Shown: positions 1 to 6,396 of the stretch, piece by piece
How positions within the stretch are numbered: position 1 is the stretch's first letter
Layout: every line of letters starts with the position of its first letter
Origin: Candidatus Bathyarchaeota archaeon
GTDB taxonomy: Archaea > Thermoproteota > Bathyarchaeia > TCS64
Reading direction: 5' to 3'
Length of the DNA: 14,886 nt
NCBI GenBank assembly: GCA_030613835.1
Contig: JAUWLH010000017.1
Span: 1-14,886 of the forward strand
Made by a program: the position numbers and the translations under genes
The notes under the pieces: generated by a model
Told to the model about the DNA's origin: nothing
Databases searched by the model: none
Seen by the model: the letters and a program-made list of their open reading frames with translations, nothing else

Positions 1-2
1 GG

Positions 3-308
3 ATAAAAGGCGTCGGCCCCAAGACTGCCCTGAAACTTGTCCGTGAGCACGGGAGGATAGAGGATATGCCCCCGGATATCCGTGATAAGCTGCCTGATAC
101 CGTTGACCGGATACGAGACCTGTATCTCAACCCTGACGTGACCGATGATTACAGCGTCCAGCAGGGGGTTCTGCAGGAGGAAGAACTGGACGCCTTTCTG
201 GTAGGCGAGAGGAATTTCTCCACAAAGCGTGTGCAGACCCTCATCAACAGGATGAGGAGCAGTGCTGCCCAGAAATCACTGAACGAGTTCTTCGGAGGCA
301 GAGGATGA
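3..308 (+). CDS. fen: Flap endonuclease 1 (FEN1/XPG family), C-terminal part only
   Basis: FEN1 cleaves 5' flaps during Okazaki-fragment maturation and base-excision repair, working on the PCNA clamp. Only the last 101 codons are present; the frame is open to the left edge. The segment begins inside the helix-hairpin-helix (IKGVGPKTALKLVREHG), which is the DNA-binding H3TH region of the family. It ends with QKSLNEFFGGRG, a textbook PCNA-interacting PIP box (Q-x-x-L-x-x-F-F) at the extreme C terminus, where archaeal FEN1 carries it. The TGA stop overlaps the ATG of the downstream ligase (ATGA at 305-308), so the two are probably co-transcribed and translationally coupled. The catalytic acidic residues lie upstream, outside the window. 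Identification rests on the H3TH and PIP motifs and the ligase neighbour. Confidence 0.93.
   Translation: MKGVGPKTALKLVREHGRIEDMPPDIRDKLPDTVDRIRDLYLNPDVTDDYSVQQGVLQEEELDAFLVGERNFSTKRVQTLINRMRSSAAQKSLNEFFGGRG
294..298 (+). promoter_or_regulatory. Shine-Dalgarno of DNA ligase
   Basis: GGAGG lies six bases before the ATG at 305, inside the 3' end of fen1. It supports the start overlapping the fen1 stop. Confidence 0.7.
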
Positions 309-1882
309 CCCTATTCAAAGAGCTGGCGGCCCTATGCAAGAGCTTGGAGGCGACCACCAAGAGGAAAGAGAAAACGACGCTCATCTCCGGGTTTCTCCAC
401 ACCCTGGGAGAGTCCGAGATCAAGCCAGCCATCCTTCTTATCATCGGCAGCGTCCTACCTGAGACCGATGGCCGTTCACTTGACGTCGGCTGGAGGACCA
501 TCAGTAGGGTCATGGATAGGAAGGGCCAGACCACACTTTTCAGGCGAGACCTGACAATCCACGATGTCTACGATACCCTCATCGAGGTCGCCGACTCGGA
601 GGGACGTGGCAGCAGGAAGAACAAGGTCATGCTAATAGAGCGGCTGTTCTCAGATGCCGACCCAGTTGAGGCCGAGATTCTGGTCAGGATAATCTTCAGG
701 GAGATGCGCATAGGTGTCAACGAGGGCATGATGATGGAGGCCCTGGCCGAGACCGTGGGCGTTCCAGGCGACTTGATCAGGAGGGCGCTCATGATGACTG
801 GTGACATCGGCAAGGTGGCAGAGGAGGCCGTCCTAAGGGGAGAAGATGGCCTAATGAGCCTGGAGGCGACCCTCTTCGTTCCATTGAAGCCCATGCTGGC
901 GAGTACCGCGAAGTCCCCCGAGGAGGTCATCAAGGATCACGGGGGGAAAACTGCATTCGAGTACAAGTATGATGGGGCGAGGATCCAGATTCATGGGAAA
1001 GACGGCGAGGCCCGTGTCTTCAGCAGGAGGCTCAGCGATGTCACAAAGAGCCTTCCCGACGTAACATCTATCATACGTTCATTCGGCATCCAACGGGATT
1101 TCATCCTTGAGGGCGAGGTATTTGCCATCGGAGGTAGGGGGAAACCGCTGCCGTTCCAGGACCTGATGCGGCGGTTCGGACGAGTCAAGGACGTCGAGGA
1201 GATGGTCAAGCGGATCCCGCTCCGGCTCCACCTGTTCGATGTGCTGTACTTGGGTGATGGGCTTCTCATCGATGAGCCATACGAGGCGAGGTGGTCCGAG
1301 CTGGAGAGATTGGTCCCACATGAGTTTCTCGTGAAGAGGATCGTGACTAGCGAGCCCGCCGAGGCCGAGGAGTTCATGGCGTTGGCCATGAAGGAGGGGC
1401 ACGAGGGGTTGATGGCGAAACGCCTCGACAGCAAGTACCGCCCCGGGAGTCGGGGCAAGCTGTGGTACAAGCTCAAGACCACCGAGACCTTGGACGTCGT
1501 GGTGGTGGCAGCTGACTGGGGCTCAGGGAGAAGGCGTGGCTGGCTGAGCAACTACCATTTGGGTGTCTGGGACGGCGACGAATACCTAGTCATCGGGAAG
1601 ACCTTCAAGGGGCTCACGGACGAGGAGTTTAGGTGGATGACCGAGCACCTGCAATCAATCAGGGAGCGTGAGACGGGGTATACCGTCCACGTCAGGCCAG
1701 AGCTTGTGGTTGAAGTCGTCTTCAACGAGATCCAGAAGAGCCCCCACTACAAGTCTGGTTATGCCCTGCGGTTCGCAAGGATCAGACGCATCAGGACGGA
1801 CAAGGGCGCAGATGAGGCCGATACACACCAGCGGGTCAACGAGCTCTACGAGAAGCAGTTCGAGCACAAGGACAGGCTCTAG
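305..1882 (+). CDS. lig: ATP-dependent DNA ligase, archaeal type
   Basis: This ligase seals nicks in replication and repair using ATP. The 525-residue protein shows the archaeal/LigI layout: an N-terminal DNA-binding domain to about residue 190, an adenylation domain (about 195-400) and an OB fold. Motif I is EYKYDGAR at 219-226, with K221 as the adenylated lysine. Motif IV is EGLMAK at 367-372, motif V is WYKLK, and a motif VI-like segment (RFARIRRIRTDKG) lies near the C terminus. QTTLF at residues 75-79 sits in the place of the short PCNA-binding QKSFF motif known from Pyrococcus furiosus ligase. It is slightly shorter than the usual 550-600 residues, but all motifs are present. It overlaps fen1 by four bases, and its TAG shares the palindrome CTAG (1879-1882) with the stop of the convergent gene. 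Confidence 0.96.
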   Translation: MTLFKELAALCKSLEATTKRKEKTTLISGFLHTLGESEIKPAILLIIGSVLPETDGRSLDVGWRTISRVMDRKGQTTLFRRDLTIHDVYDTLIEVADSEGRGSRKNKVMLIERLFSDADPVEAEILVRIIFREMRIGVNEGMMMEALAETVGVPGDLIRRALMMTGDIGKVAEEAVLRGEDGLMSLEATLFVPLKPMLASTAKSPEEVIKDHGGKTAFEYKYDGARIQIHGKDGEARVFSRRLSDVTKSLPDVTSIIRSFGIQRDFILEGEVFAIGGRGKPLPFQDLMRRFGRVKDVEEMVKRIPLRLHLFDVLYLGDGLLIDEPYEARWSELERLVPHEFLVKRIVTSEPAEAEEFMALAMKEGHEGLMAKRLDSKYRPGSRGKLWYKLKTTETLDVVVVAADWGSGRRRGWLSNYHLGVWDGDEYLVIGKTFKGLTDEEFRWMTEHLQSIRERETGYTVHVRPELVVEVVFNEIQKSPHYKSGYALRFARIRRIRTDKGADEADTHQRVNELYEKQFEHKDRL

Positions 1883-2445
1883 TTCTTGCCTATGTTCCTG
1901 AGGACAGAGATAACCCTCTGAGCCAAAGAGTCACCGCTTATTGGCGTTCCCTCTGTCTTGGGTACTGTCCTCAACTCGATGAGCTGGTAGTGGGTAAGCA
2001 GACCTATCATGATCACGAGGCCCACAATCACCGTCCACCAGCTCAGCGCCGTGAAGTAGAGTGTGAACGTTTTGGTTATCTGGATGCCCGCTGGCATCGT
2101 GACCCCCAGCGAGGCGAGAACGATGGCGAATATGCTGATGTAGTAGACCCAGACAATCCTCGTCTTCAGGGTCTCGGACTCGTGCCTGAGCTTGTCGACG
2201 CTGTCGATCTTTTCCTGCCGCTTCTCCTCGAACTCTATGACATCCATGGCCTCGGGGTCCCGTTCGATGATGCCTTGTATCTTGGAGACGGCCTCCTGGT
2301 CCTCCTTCATCATCCTGTTCCTCTGGGTGCTTTGGTATGTCCTCAGCCTTGAATCAAAATCTTCATCGAAGAGAAGCCACCACATGACAAAGTTGCCCCC
2401 TGAAAGCAACAGCGCGATTAGTATGAGGATGTATGGCTCGGTCAA
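1879..2445 (-). CDS. Predicted three-helix membrane protein with central hydrophilic helix, unknown function
   Basis: I do not recognise this 188-residue protein. It has a hydrophobic segment at about residues 4-26. A long charged region, probably helical or coiled-coil, follows (about 27-95, rich in Glu, Lys, Arg and Gln). Two more hydrophobic segments lie at about 97-117 and 127-151, then a polar C-terminal tail. Shape and charge suggest an integral membrane protein with a sizeable cytosolic loop. The start is TTG; a TATA-like box lies 26 bases upstream on the minus strand with no Shine-Dalgarno, which fits leaderless initiation. The gene is convergent with the ligase and the two stops overlap in CTAG. 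It follows the AbgB-like gene on the same strand but appears to have its own promoter. No function can be assigned. Confidence 0.75.
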   Translation of the reverse strand: MTEPYILILIALLLSGGNFVMWWLLFDEDFDSRLRTYQSTQRNRMMKEDQEAVSKIQGIIERDPEAMDVIEFEEKRQEKIDSVDKLRHESETLKTRIVWVYYISIFAIVLASLGVTMPAGIQITKTFTLYFTALSWWTVIVGLVIMIGLLTHYQLIELRTVPKTEGTPISGDSLAQRVISVLRNIGKN

Positions 2446-2471
2446 TCTATCTTGATATCTGGCGATTAGGC

Positions 2472-2479
2472 TATAAAAA
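2472..2479 (-). promoter_or_regulatory. TATA box of the membrane-protein gene
   Basis: TTTTTATA on the minus strand, 26 bases before the TTG at 2445. This spacing puts transcription start at or next to the start codon and so supports a leaderless TTG start. Confidence 0.6.
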
Positions 2480-2492
2480 TTAAAAGAAAAAA
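2477..2492 (-). terminator. Oligo-T terminator after the AbgB-like gene
   Basis: On the minus strand, just after the stop at 2500-2502, a run of T tracts (TTTTTTCTTTTAATTT) is typical of archaeal hairpin-independent termination. Its 3' end merges with the TATA box of the next gene, so one short AT-rich tract seems to end one transcript and start another. Confidence 0.55.
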
Positions 2493-2499
2493 GGGGGTT

Positions 2500-3927
2500 T
2501 TAAGCGTCCTTCAGCTGGTCCAGCGGGGGTTTCAGGTCCATGGGGATAGGCGGCTTGTAGACCCTGCCTGCCAGCCTCGTGACCCACTCCTCCTTGACCT
2601 TCTTCAGCAGCTCGGGCTTCGTGAGCAGCTCAAGCCCAGCGGATGCGTGGACCTTTGTGCTGAAGATGAGTCCCTTGTGGCCGATGCTCATGCCGTTCTG
2701 AGCGGTGAACTGCCAGCTGTGGCCCGGAGTACCGAGCATGCAGCATGTTGTGGTGAACTCGATGGTGGGTGTTACCCAGCTCACGTCGCTAACGTCGGTG
2801 CTTCCCGCGCCGACCATCCCCTCCCTATAATCGTCGAGGATACGGTCATCAAAGTTCACGTCCCTGAGCTTCCTCCAGTCTGGCCTGTTGGATTTCTGGA
2901 GGCTGTTCATCTTTTTGTCGATGTCGACGAACTCCCCCATCTTCGTGGCGAATGCCTCTTCCTCGTCGCTGAACTTGGGCGCCCCGATGTCCCTCATCTT
3001 GTCCACTATCAGGCTTGCCAGTACCCCGTTGGGCAGTTTGTCGTAGCAGCCTGTGAGGAACTCCACCTTGCTGGTGGTCCTTGCCATGAGGTTTGCCCCC
3101 TTGACGATGTCCATGATCCAGCCATAGATCTCGTCCACCTGGGCCCTCTGTGGTGCCCTGTTGTAGTACCATGTCCTAGCGTAGGCTGGCACGACGTTTG
3201 GCTGTCCCCCTGTCGCTTCGTGTATGTAGTGGACCCTTGCCTTCTCGATTACGTGCTCACGCATGAAGTTGACGCCGTTGCTCATGAGCTCGACCGCGTC
3301 CAGCGCGCTGATGCCGTTCTCGGGGTCGCCTGCGCTATGGGCAGTCCTTCCATAGAAGTGGACCTTAAAACTATTCATGGCGTTGCTTGAGCCTGTTCCA
3401 GCGGTGTTGGCGCTGCCCGGGTGGTGGGCTAGGACAACGTCCACGCCGTCGAACAGCCCATGCTTGACCATCCAGATCTTGCCCACTAGGGTCTCCTCGG
3501 CTGGGCAGCCGTAGACCTTGATGGTGCCTGGGATCTTGTGCTCTTCCATGGCTACCTTGAGGGCGATTGCAGCGGCGACCGCGCCTGCCCCGTAGATATT
3601 GTGTCCGCAACCATGCCCCGGTGCCCCCTCCTTCACTGGGTCCATGTAGGGGACGGCCTTCTGGCTGATGCCAGCCAGTGCATCCAGCTCTCCTAGGATG
3701 CCAATGGTTGGACCTCCCTCTCCGTTGCTCCATGTGCCCATGAAGGCAGTGGGCATCTCGGCGACGCCCCTGTCCACATTGAAGCCTGCCTTCTCTGAGA
3801 TGTTTGAAAGGTATTCAGCCGTCTTGAACTCAAGGAGGCCGAGTTCGGCAAAGTCCCAGACCTTGTCGCTCCACTCGATTATCCTCTTCTCGTTCTCTTC
3901 TATCCATTGATAAGCGGTATCTTTCAA
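2500..3927 (-). CDS. M20 family metal-dependent amidohydrolase, AbgB-like
   Basis: The family hydrolyses amide bonds of aminoacyl-type substrates with a two-metal centre. AbgB itself, with AbgA, cleaves p-aminobenzoyl-glutamate, a folate breakdown product. The 475-residue length matches AbgB (about 480). Visible landmarks: GELDAL at 79-84, GHGCGHN at 104-110 with the metal-binding Cys107 and His109, the Glu pair in PAEE at 142-145 (general base and metal ligand), AHHPG at 167-171, the lid/dimerisation domain from about 185 (YGRTAHSAGDPENG), and a late metal-binding His in GTPGHSW. The start is TTG with a TATA-like tract about 30 bases upstream, implying a short leader; no better start is visible. 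It lies downstream of an ECF transporter S component. No AbgA-like partner is in the window, so the true substrate is open. Confidence 0.87.
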   Translation of the reverse strand: MKDTAYQWIEENEKRIIEWSDKVWDFAELGLLEFKTAEYLSNISEKAGFNVDRGVAEMPTAFMGTWSNGEGGPTIGILGELDALAGISQKAVPYMDPVKEGAPGHGCGHNIYGAGAVAAAIALKVAMEEHKIPGTIKVYGCPAEETLVGKIWMVKHGLFDGVDVVLAHHPGSANTAGTGSSNAMNSFKVHFYGRTAHSAGDPENGISALDAVELMSNGVNFMREHVIEKARVHYIHEATGGQPNVVPAYARTWYYNRAPQRAQVDEIYGWIMDIVKGANLMARTTSKVEFLTGCYDKLPNGVLASLIVDKMRDIGAPKFSDEEEAFATKMGEFVDIDKKMNSLQKSNRPDWRKLRDVNFDDRILDDYREGMVGAGSTDVSDVSWVTPTIEFTTTCCMLGTPGHSWQFTAQNGMSIGHKGLIFSTKVHASAGLELLTKPELLKKVKEEWVTRLAGRVYKPPIPMDLKPPLDQLKDA

Positions 3928-3957
3928 CTTGATCAGTAAATTGTACCGTCTATGAAC

Positions 3958-3966
3958 TTTTTAAAA
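3958..3966 (-). promoter_or_regulatory. TATA box of the AbgB-like gene
   Basis: TTTTAAAAA on the minus strand, about 30 bases before the TTG at 3927, in the short gap after the ECF gene. It suggests a separate transcript with a leader of only a few bases. Confidence 0.5.
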
Positions 3967-3978
3967 CCATCCACGGGG

Positions 3979-4548
3979 CTAATCGTCGGGCCAGTTGGGC
4001 AGCCTTGCCTTCACCGCTTGGAAAAGGAAGTGCCCTAGGCCGATGGTCACGAGTCCCTGGATGATGTTGAAGGCGGCGATCAACGGGAGAAGTCCTACCG
4101 TGGCGCCCCATGGGACTCCCCAGAAGTTTGGGAGCACGTAGAGGTTGATAACCGTCATGATGAGCACCCTTGAAGCGATTCCCAGTGCCCATGCGTGGTA
4201 ATTGGTACCAATACGAGTTTTGAAAAGGACTGATTCCCCCAGGTATAACCCGAGGACCGTTGATAGCTCGGCGAGGGACTTCATCGAGGCCGAGATCCAG
4301 TTGCCGCTTCTCATGAAGATACCCAGTCCCGCAACGATGCTCGTGGTGATGGCGGGTGAGAACCCGTACATGAACAGGCTCATTATGATAGGTATACCCG
4401 TGAAATCGAACTTGAGGTTGGGGTACCACGGGAAAGGGATCTTCAGGCCTGAGTACTTTAGGGAGTAATCAAACACGATGACTAGCGCCGCCATTATCGC
4501 GGTTCCCGTGAGAATCGCTGTCCTGTTTTGTTTACCCGTTTTGGTCAT
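3979..4548 (-). CDS. ECF transporter S component (substrate-binding membrane subunit), RibU-like
   Basis: The protein is very hydrophobic, about 189 residues with roughly five or six membrane segments, the size of an energy-coupling-factor S component. These subunits bind a vitamin and pair with a shared EcfT/EcfA module. The stretch LKFDFTGIPIIMSLFMYGFS, followed by SMKSLAELSTVLGLYLGE, has the layout of RibU-like proteins (a K-F/L-D-F/L-S-D-I-P-type segment and a G/S-E-L-type segment). The nearby GTP cyclohydrolase II is compatible with riboflavin as substrate; the neighbouring AbgB-like gene could instead point to a folate-related compound. No EcfA or EcfT is present, so it would need a module encoded elsewhere. 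The ATG at 4548 is preferred; an adjacent in-frame TTG at 4551 is equally well placed after the TATA box. Confidence 0.68.
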   Translation of the reverse strand: MTKTGKQNRTAILTGTAIMAALVIVFDYSLKYSGLKIPFPWYPNLKFDFTGIPIIMSLFMYGFSPAITTSIVAGLGIFMRSGNWISASMKSLAELSTVLGLYLGESVLFKTRIGTNYHAWALGIASRVLIMTVINLYVLPNFWGVPWGATVGLLPLIAAFNIIQGLVTIGLGHFLFQAVKARLPNWPDD

Positions 4549-4574
4549 CAACCCATATTAAGATAATGTTTGGA

Positions 4575-4582
4575 ATAAAAAA
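4575..4582 (-). promoter_or_regulatory. TATA box of the ECF S-component gene
   Basis: TTTTTTAT on the minus strand, 23-26 bases before the TTG/ATG pair at 4551/4548, with no Shine-Dalgarno. It lies in the gap after the decayed PH/SHOCT gene. Confidence 0.6.
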
Positions 4583-4604
4583 TTAGCCACAACTGGAGTT
4601 GTTG

Positions 4605-4739
4605 TTAGCCGCTGAGTGTCTGCCTCATCCGCTGATACTCTTCCTGAGTAATCTCTCCCCCTACGTATCTCATGTTCAGCATATCTAGGGGGCTCATCTG
4701 GAGCTGCTGGAAGTTTGGTGGCGGAGGAGGCGCGGCCAT
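4605..4739 (-). CDS. Possible surviving 44-residue SHOCT-domain ORF within the pseudogene
   Basis: From ATG 4739 the intact frame gives a proline-rich start (MAAPPPPPNFQQLQ), then LDMLNMRYVGGEITQEEYQR and TLSG before TAA. The last 27 residues or so have the SHOCT pattern (short C-terminal domain: leucine, small gap, G-E-I-T-x-E-E-Y). SHOCT domains normally sit at the C-terminus of a larger protein, so this is most likely the tail of the broken gene rather than an independent gene. I see no obvious Shine-Dalgarno before this ATG. Confidence 0.3.
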   Translation of the reverse strand: MAAPPPPPNFQQLQMSPLDMLNMRYVGGEITQEEYQRMRQTLSG

Positions 4740-5160
4740 TGACCTGAACAATGTCTCGTCTGTCTTCTCGAAGACCCATGACTGTTTACCAGAAACCCCT
4801 TGTTGTGAATGATGCCGATGGGCTCAACTGCTATCCTGTTCATGGCCTTCACCTGCTCGTTCACGAAGGGCTCGATGGTCTTCTAGGAGACCCTCTCCAG
4901 CTTGACCTACTCCCCGTTTTCCTTCTGGAGCTGGATGGATCCAAAGGAGAGCCTTCCACACTCGGCGATCATGAGCTTGAGCTGGGTGTAGGAAATTACC
5001 ACAAGGTCGTACCTGCCCATTTGTTTCTCGTTGAAGTAGACATACGTGAACTAGTCAGGGTCGTTCAGTCCGGCTTGCTGGCTATTGTGGATGTCTTCAA
5101 GGCTTCAATGACCGGCTCATCTGGCTTCAGGTTCTCCAATAGACCCTTTGGTAGCTTCAA
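4605..5160 (-). pseudogene. Decayed PH-like/SHOCT-domain protein gene (two frameshifts, three TAG codons)
   Basis: No single long frame covers this stretch, but a consistent protein can be read in three frame segments. From TTG 5160 the reading is LKLPKGLLENLKPDEPVIEA and onward to a TGA at 5065-5067. The frame then shifts by a one-base deletion near 5068 and continues through FTYVYFNEKQMGRYDLVVIS, TQLKLMIAECGRLSFGS and VKAMNRIAVEPIGIIHNKG. This segment is interrupted by in-frame TAG at 5051-5053, 4907-4909 and 4883-4885. A second one-base loss near 4771-4787 leads into FEKTDETLFRSMAAPPPPPN and the C-terminal LDMLNMRYVGGEITQEEYQR, a SHOCT domain, ending TAA at 4605-4607. The 556 bases plus two lost ones make exactly 186 codons. 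The middle resembles PH-like domains. It starts 26 bases after ribA, with GAGGAAGGAG ten bases before the TTG, so it was probably co-transcribed with ribA. Confidence 0.82.
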
Positions 5161-5186
5161 ATTGAGAATACTCCTTCCTCGGATAA

Positions 5187-5882
5187 TTAATTATTAGACT
5201 CAAGCTTGAGCTGGTGGCCGAACCTCTCTTTCTTGGTCCTCATGTACTCCTCGTCAAACTCGTGGACCGGTAACTCAAGGGGGACCATGGAGTTAATGGT
5301 AACGCCATAGGAGCGCAGCTGCTTGACCTTGTCAGGGTTATTCGTCAGGAGCTTGGTGCTTTTTACACCCAGCTTCCTGAGCATGGCTGCCGAGACCTCG
5401 TAGTCCCTTTCATCGGGCTCAAAACCTAAGTGGAGGTTGGCATCGTAGGTGTCAAACCCGGCATCCTGAAGCTGGTATGCCTTGATCTTGTTGACCAGCC
5501 CGATTCCTCTTCCCTCCTGCTGCATGTAGAGGAGAATCGCCTGGCCCTCCTCTTCCATCAATGCGAGGGAGGTGTGAAGCTGGGGGCCGCAGTCGCAGCG
5601 CATCGAGCCGAGGGCATCACCAGTCAGGCAGCTGCTGTGCAACCTTGTTAAAACGTCCTCCTTCCCGTCCACATCGCCCTTGACCACCGCTATGTGATCC
5701 CTGTGGTCCTTGTTGTTGGCGAACCCCAGTATCATGAAGGACCCGTACAGACTGGGAAGCTCGGCAACCGCCACAAGGTTTATGCAAAGATTCTTGGAGC
5801 AGTTTTCGCAGTCCCAGTCGAACTGGCACGTCATGTACTCCTTAATATCAGCTTCTCTCAGCTCGTAGTATGACTCGGACAA
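5187..5882 (-). CDS. ribA: GTP cyclohydrolase II with an N-terminal four-cysteine extension
   Basis: The enzyme converts GTP to 2,5-diamino-6-ribosylamino-4-pyrimidinone 5'-phosphate, formate and pyrophosphate, the first step of riboflavin synthesis. In the 231 residues the zinc site is seen in SSCLTGDALGSMRCDCG (Cys85, Cys96, Cys98), the GTP-binding segment in QQEGRGIGL (121-129), and the catalytic Asp/Arg in PDERD (Asp157, Arg159). The family's usual HSEC is HSSC here. Compared with E. coli RibA there are about 33 extra N-terminal residues with Cys19, Cys25, Cys28 and Cys33 (C-x5-C-x2-C-x4-C), which look metal-binding. No DHBP-synthase domain is fused. The start is TTG; only a weak TATA-like GGTTATCC lies about 30 bases upstream. 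Many archaea use the unrelated GTP cyclohydrolase III, so a bacterial-type enzyme may reflect gene transfer. Confidence 0.92.
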   Translation of the reverse strand: MSESYYELREADIKEYMTCQFDWDCENCSKNLCINLVAVAELPSLYGSFMILGFANNKDHRDHIAVVKGDVDGKEDVLTRLHSSCLTGDALGSMRCDCGPQLHTSLALMEEEGQAILLYMQQEGRGIGLVNKIKAYQLQDAGFDTYDANLHLGFEPDERDYEVSAAMLRKLGVKSTKLLTNNPDKVKQLRSYGVTINSMVPLELPVHEFDEEYMRTKKERFGHQLKLESNN

Positions 5883-5962
5883 AATGGTTCAGGTGTGAGT
5901 TTACAACGGCTCTGGATAACCCTTTCCCGTCGTTAAATGGATAGGTGTCACTGCCCAAAGGC

Positions 5963-5970
5963 TTTAAAAT
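5963..5970 (+). promoter_or_regulatory. TATA box before the winged-helix gene
   Basis: TTTAAAAT is followed after 22 bases by GTG at 5993, the leaderless spacing seen elsewhere in the window. The GTG frame closes after 19 codons, whereas the winged-helix frame lies one base off. Confidence 0.55.
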
Positions 5971-6078
5971 CTTTTACGTTGAGTAGGTGGAAGTGAAGGA
6001 AGTGCATCAACTCCAATATCTACCAGCGGAGTCGGCGATCTCCGCAAACTGATTCTTCGTACCCTCAATGATAACCAG

Positions 6079-6327
6079 TTGCTTGTCCTGAATTCTGTCG
6101 CAGATCAGGAGCAGAGTCTTACAAGCCTGCTGAGGCAGCTATCAGAGGACTATGGAATTCCCTTATCGACGCTGAAACTGAACGCGCGTATACTACGAGA
6201 ACTCAACCTCATTAGCTACGGGTCAATCCGTGACAAGAGGGCAGCCCAACTTGAAAACCTGGGCAGCTTCGTTGTCAAGCTCCTGATGGATGACCCATGG
6301 AGGGCGATGGTCCAGTTCGCTGATTAG
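6079..6327 (+). CDS. Small winged-helix DNA-binding protein, 5' end apparently out of frame
   Basis: From TTG 6079 the open frame gives 82 residues. They contain a helix-turn-helix-like pattern, with TSLLRQLSEDYGIPLSTLKL followed by ARILRELNLISYG, as in archaeal winged-helix regulators. The same frame continues upstream without a stop to about 5983 and reads SGVGDLRKLILRTLNDNQLL, which looks like the missing first helix of the fold. Yet it contains no ATG, GTG or TTG before 6079. The promoter-proximal GTG at 5993 starts a peptide MKEVHQLQ in another frame that stops at 6050-6052. Most likely the true gene starts at 5993 and has lost one base before about 6040, by mutation or sequencing error. 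The alternative is a shortened protein from 6079. The target is unknown. Confidence 0.6.
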   Translation: MLVLNSVADQEQSLTSLLRQLSEDYGIPLSTLKLNARILRELNLISYGSIRDKRAAQLENLGSFVVKLLMDDPWRAMVQFAD

Positions 6328-6365
6328 GGTTATTTTGTTTAAAACAGGCTAATCTACACCATTCC

Positions 6366-6373
6366 TTTTTATT
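6366..6373 (+). promoter_or_regulatory. TATA box of the histidine kinase gene
   Basis: TTTTTATT, 23 bases before GTG 6397. This supports leaderless initiation at the GTG rather than at the ATG two codons later. Confidence 0.6.
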
Positions 6374-6396
6374 TTCCTGTCATCAACACATAGTTT

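Noticed and set aside
2647..3390. 247-codon open frame on the plus strand
   Set aside because: Lies wholly antisense to the AbgB-like gene, which has all metal-site motifs; the product is a low-complexity shadow.
4883..5053. Three in-frame TAG codons read as pyrrolysine
   Set aside because: TAG is a common normal stop in this window and the same gene also has two frameshifts, so recoding does not restore it.
4751..5197. 148-codon open frame on the plus strand, product starting MSRLSSRRPM
   Set aside because: It is antisense to the decayed PH/SHOCT gene, whose minus-strand reading gives recognisable protein, and has no family features.
5883..5992. FMN riboswitch ahead of ribA
   Set aside because: The leader is too short and lacks the RFN element; any leader before the TTG would be only a few bases.
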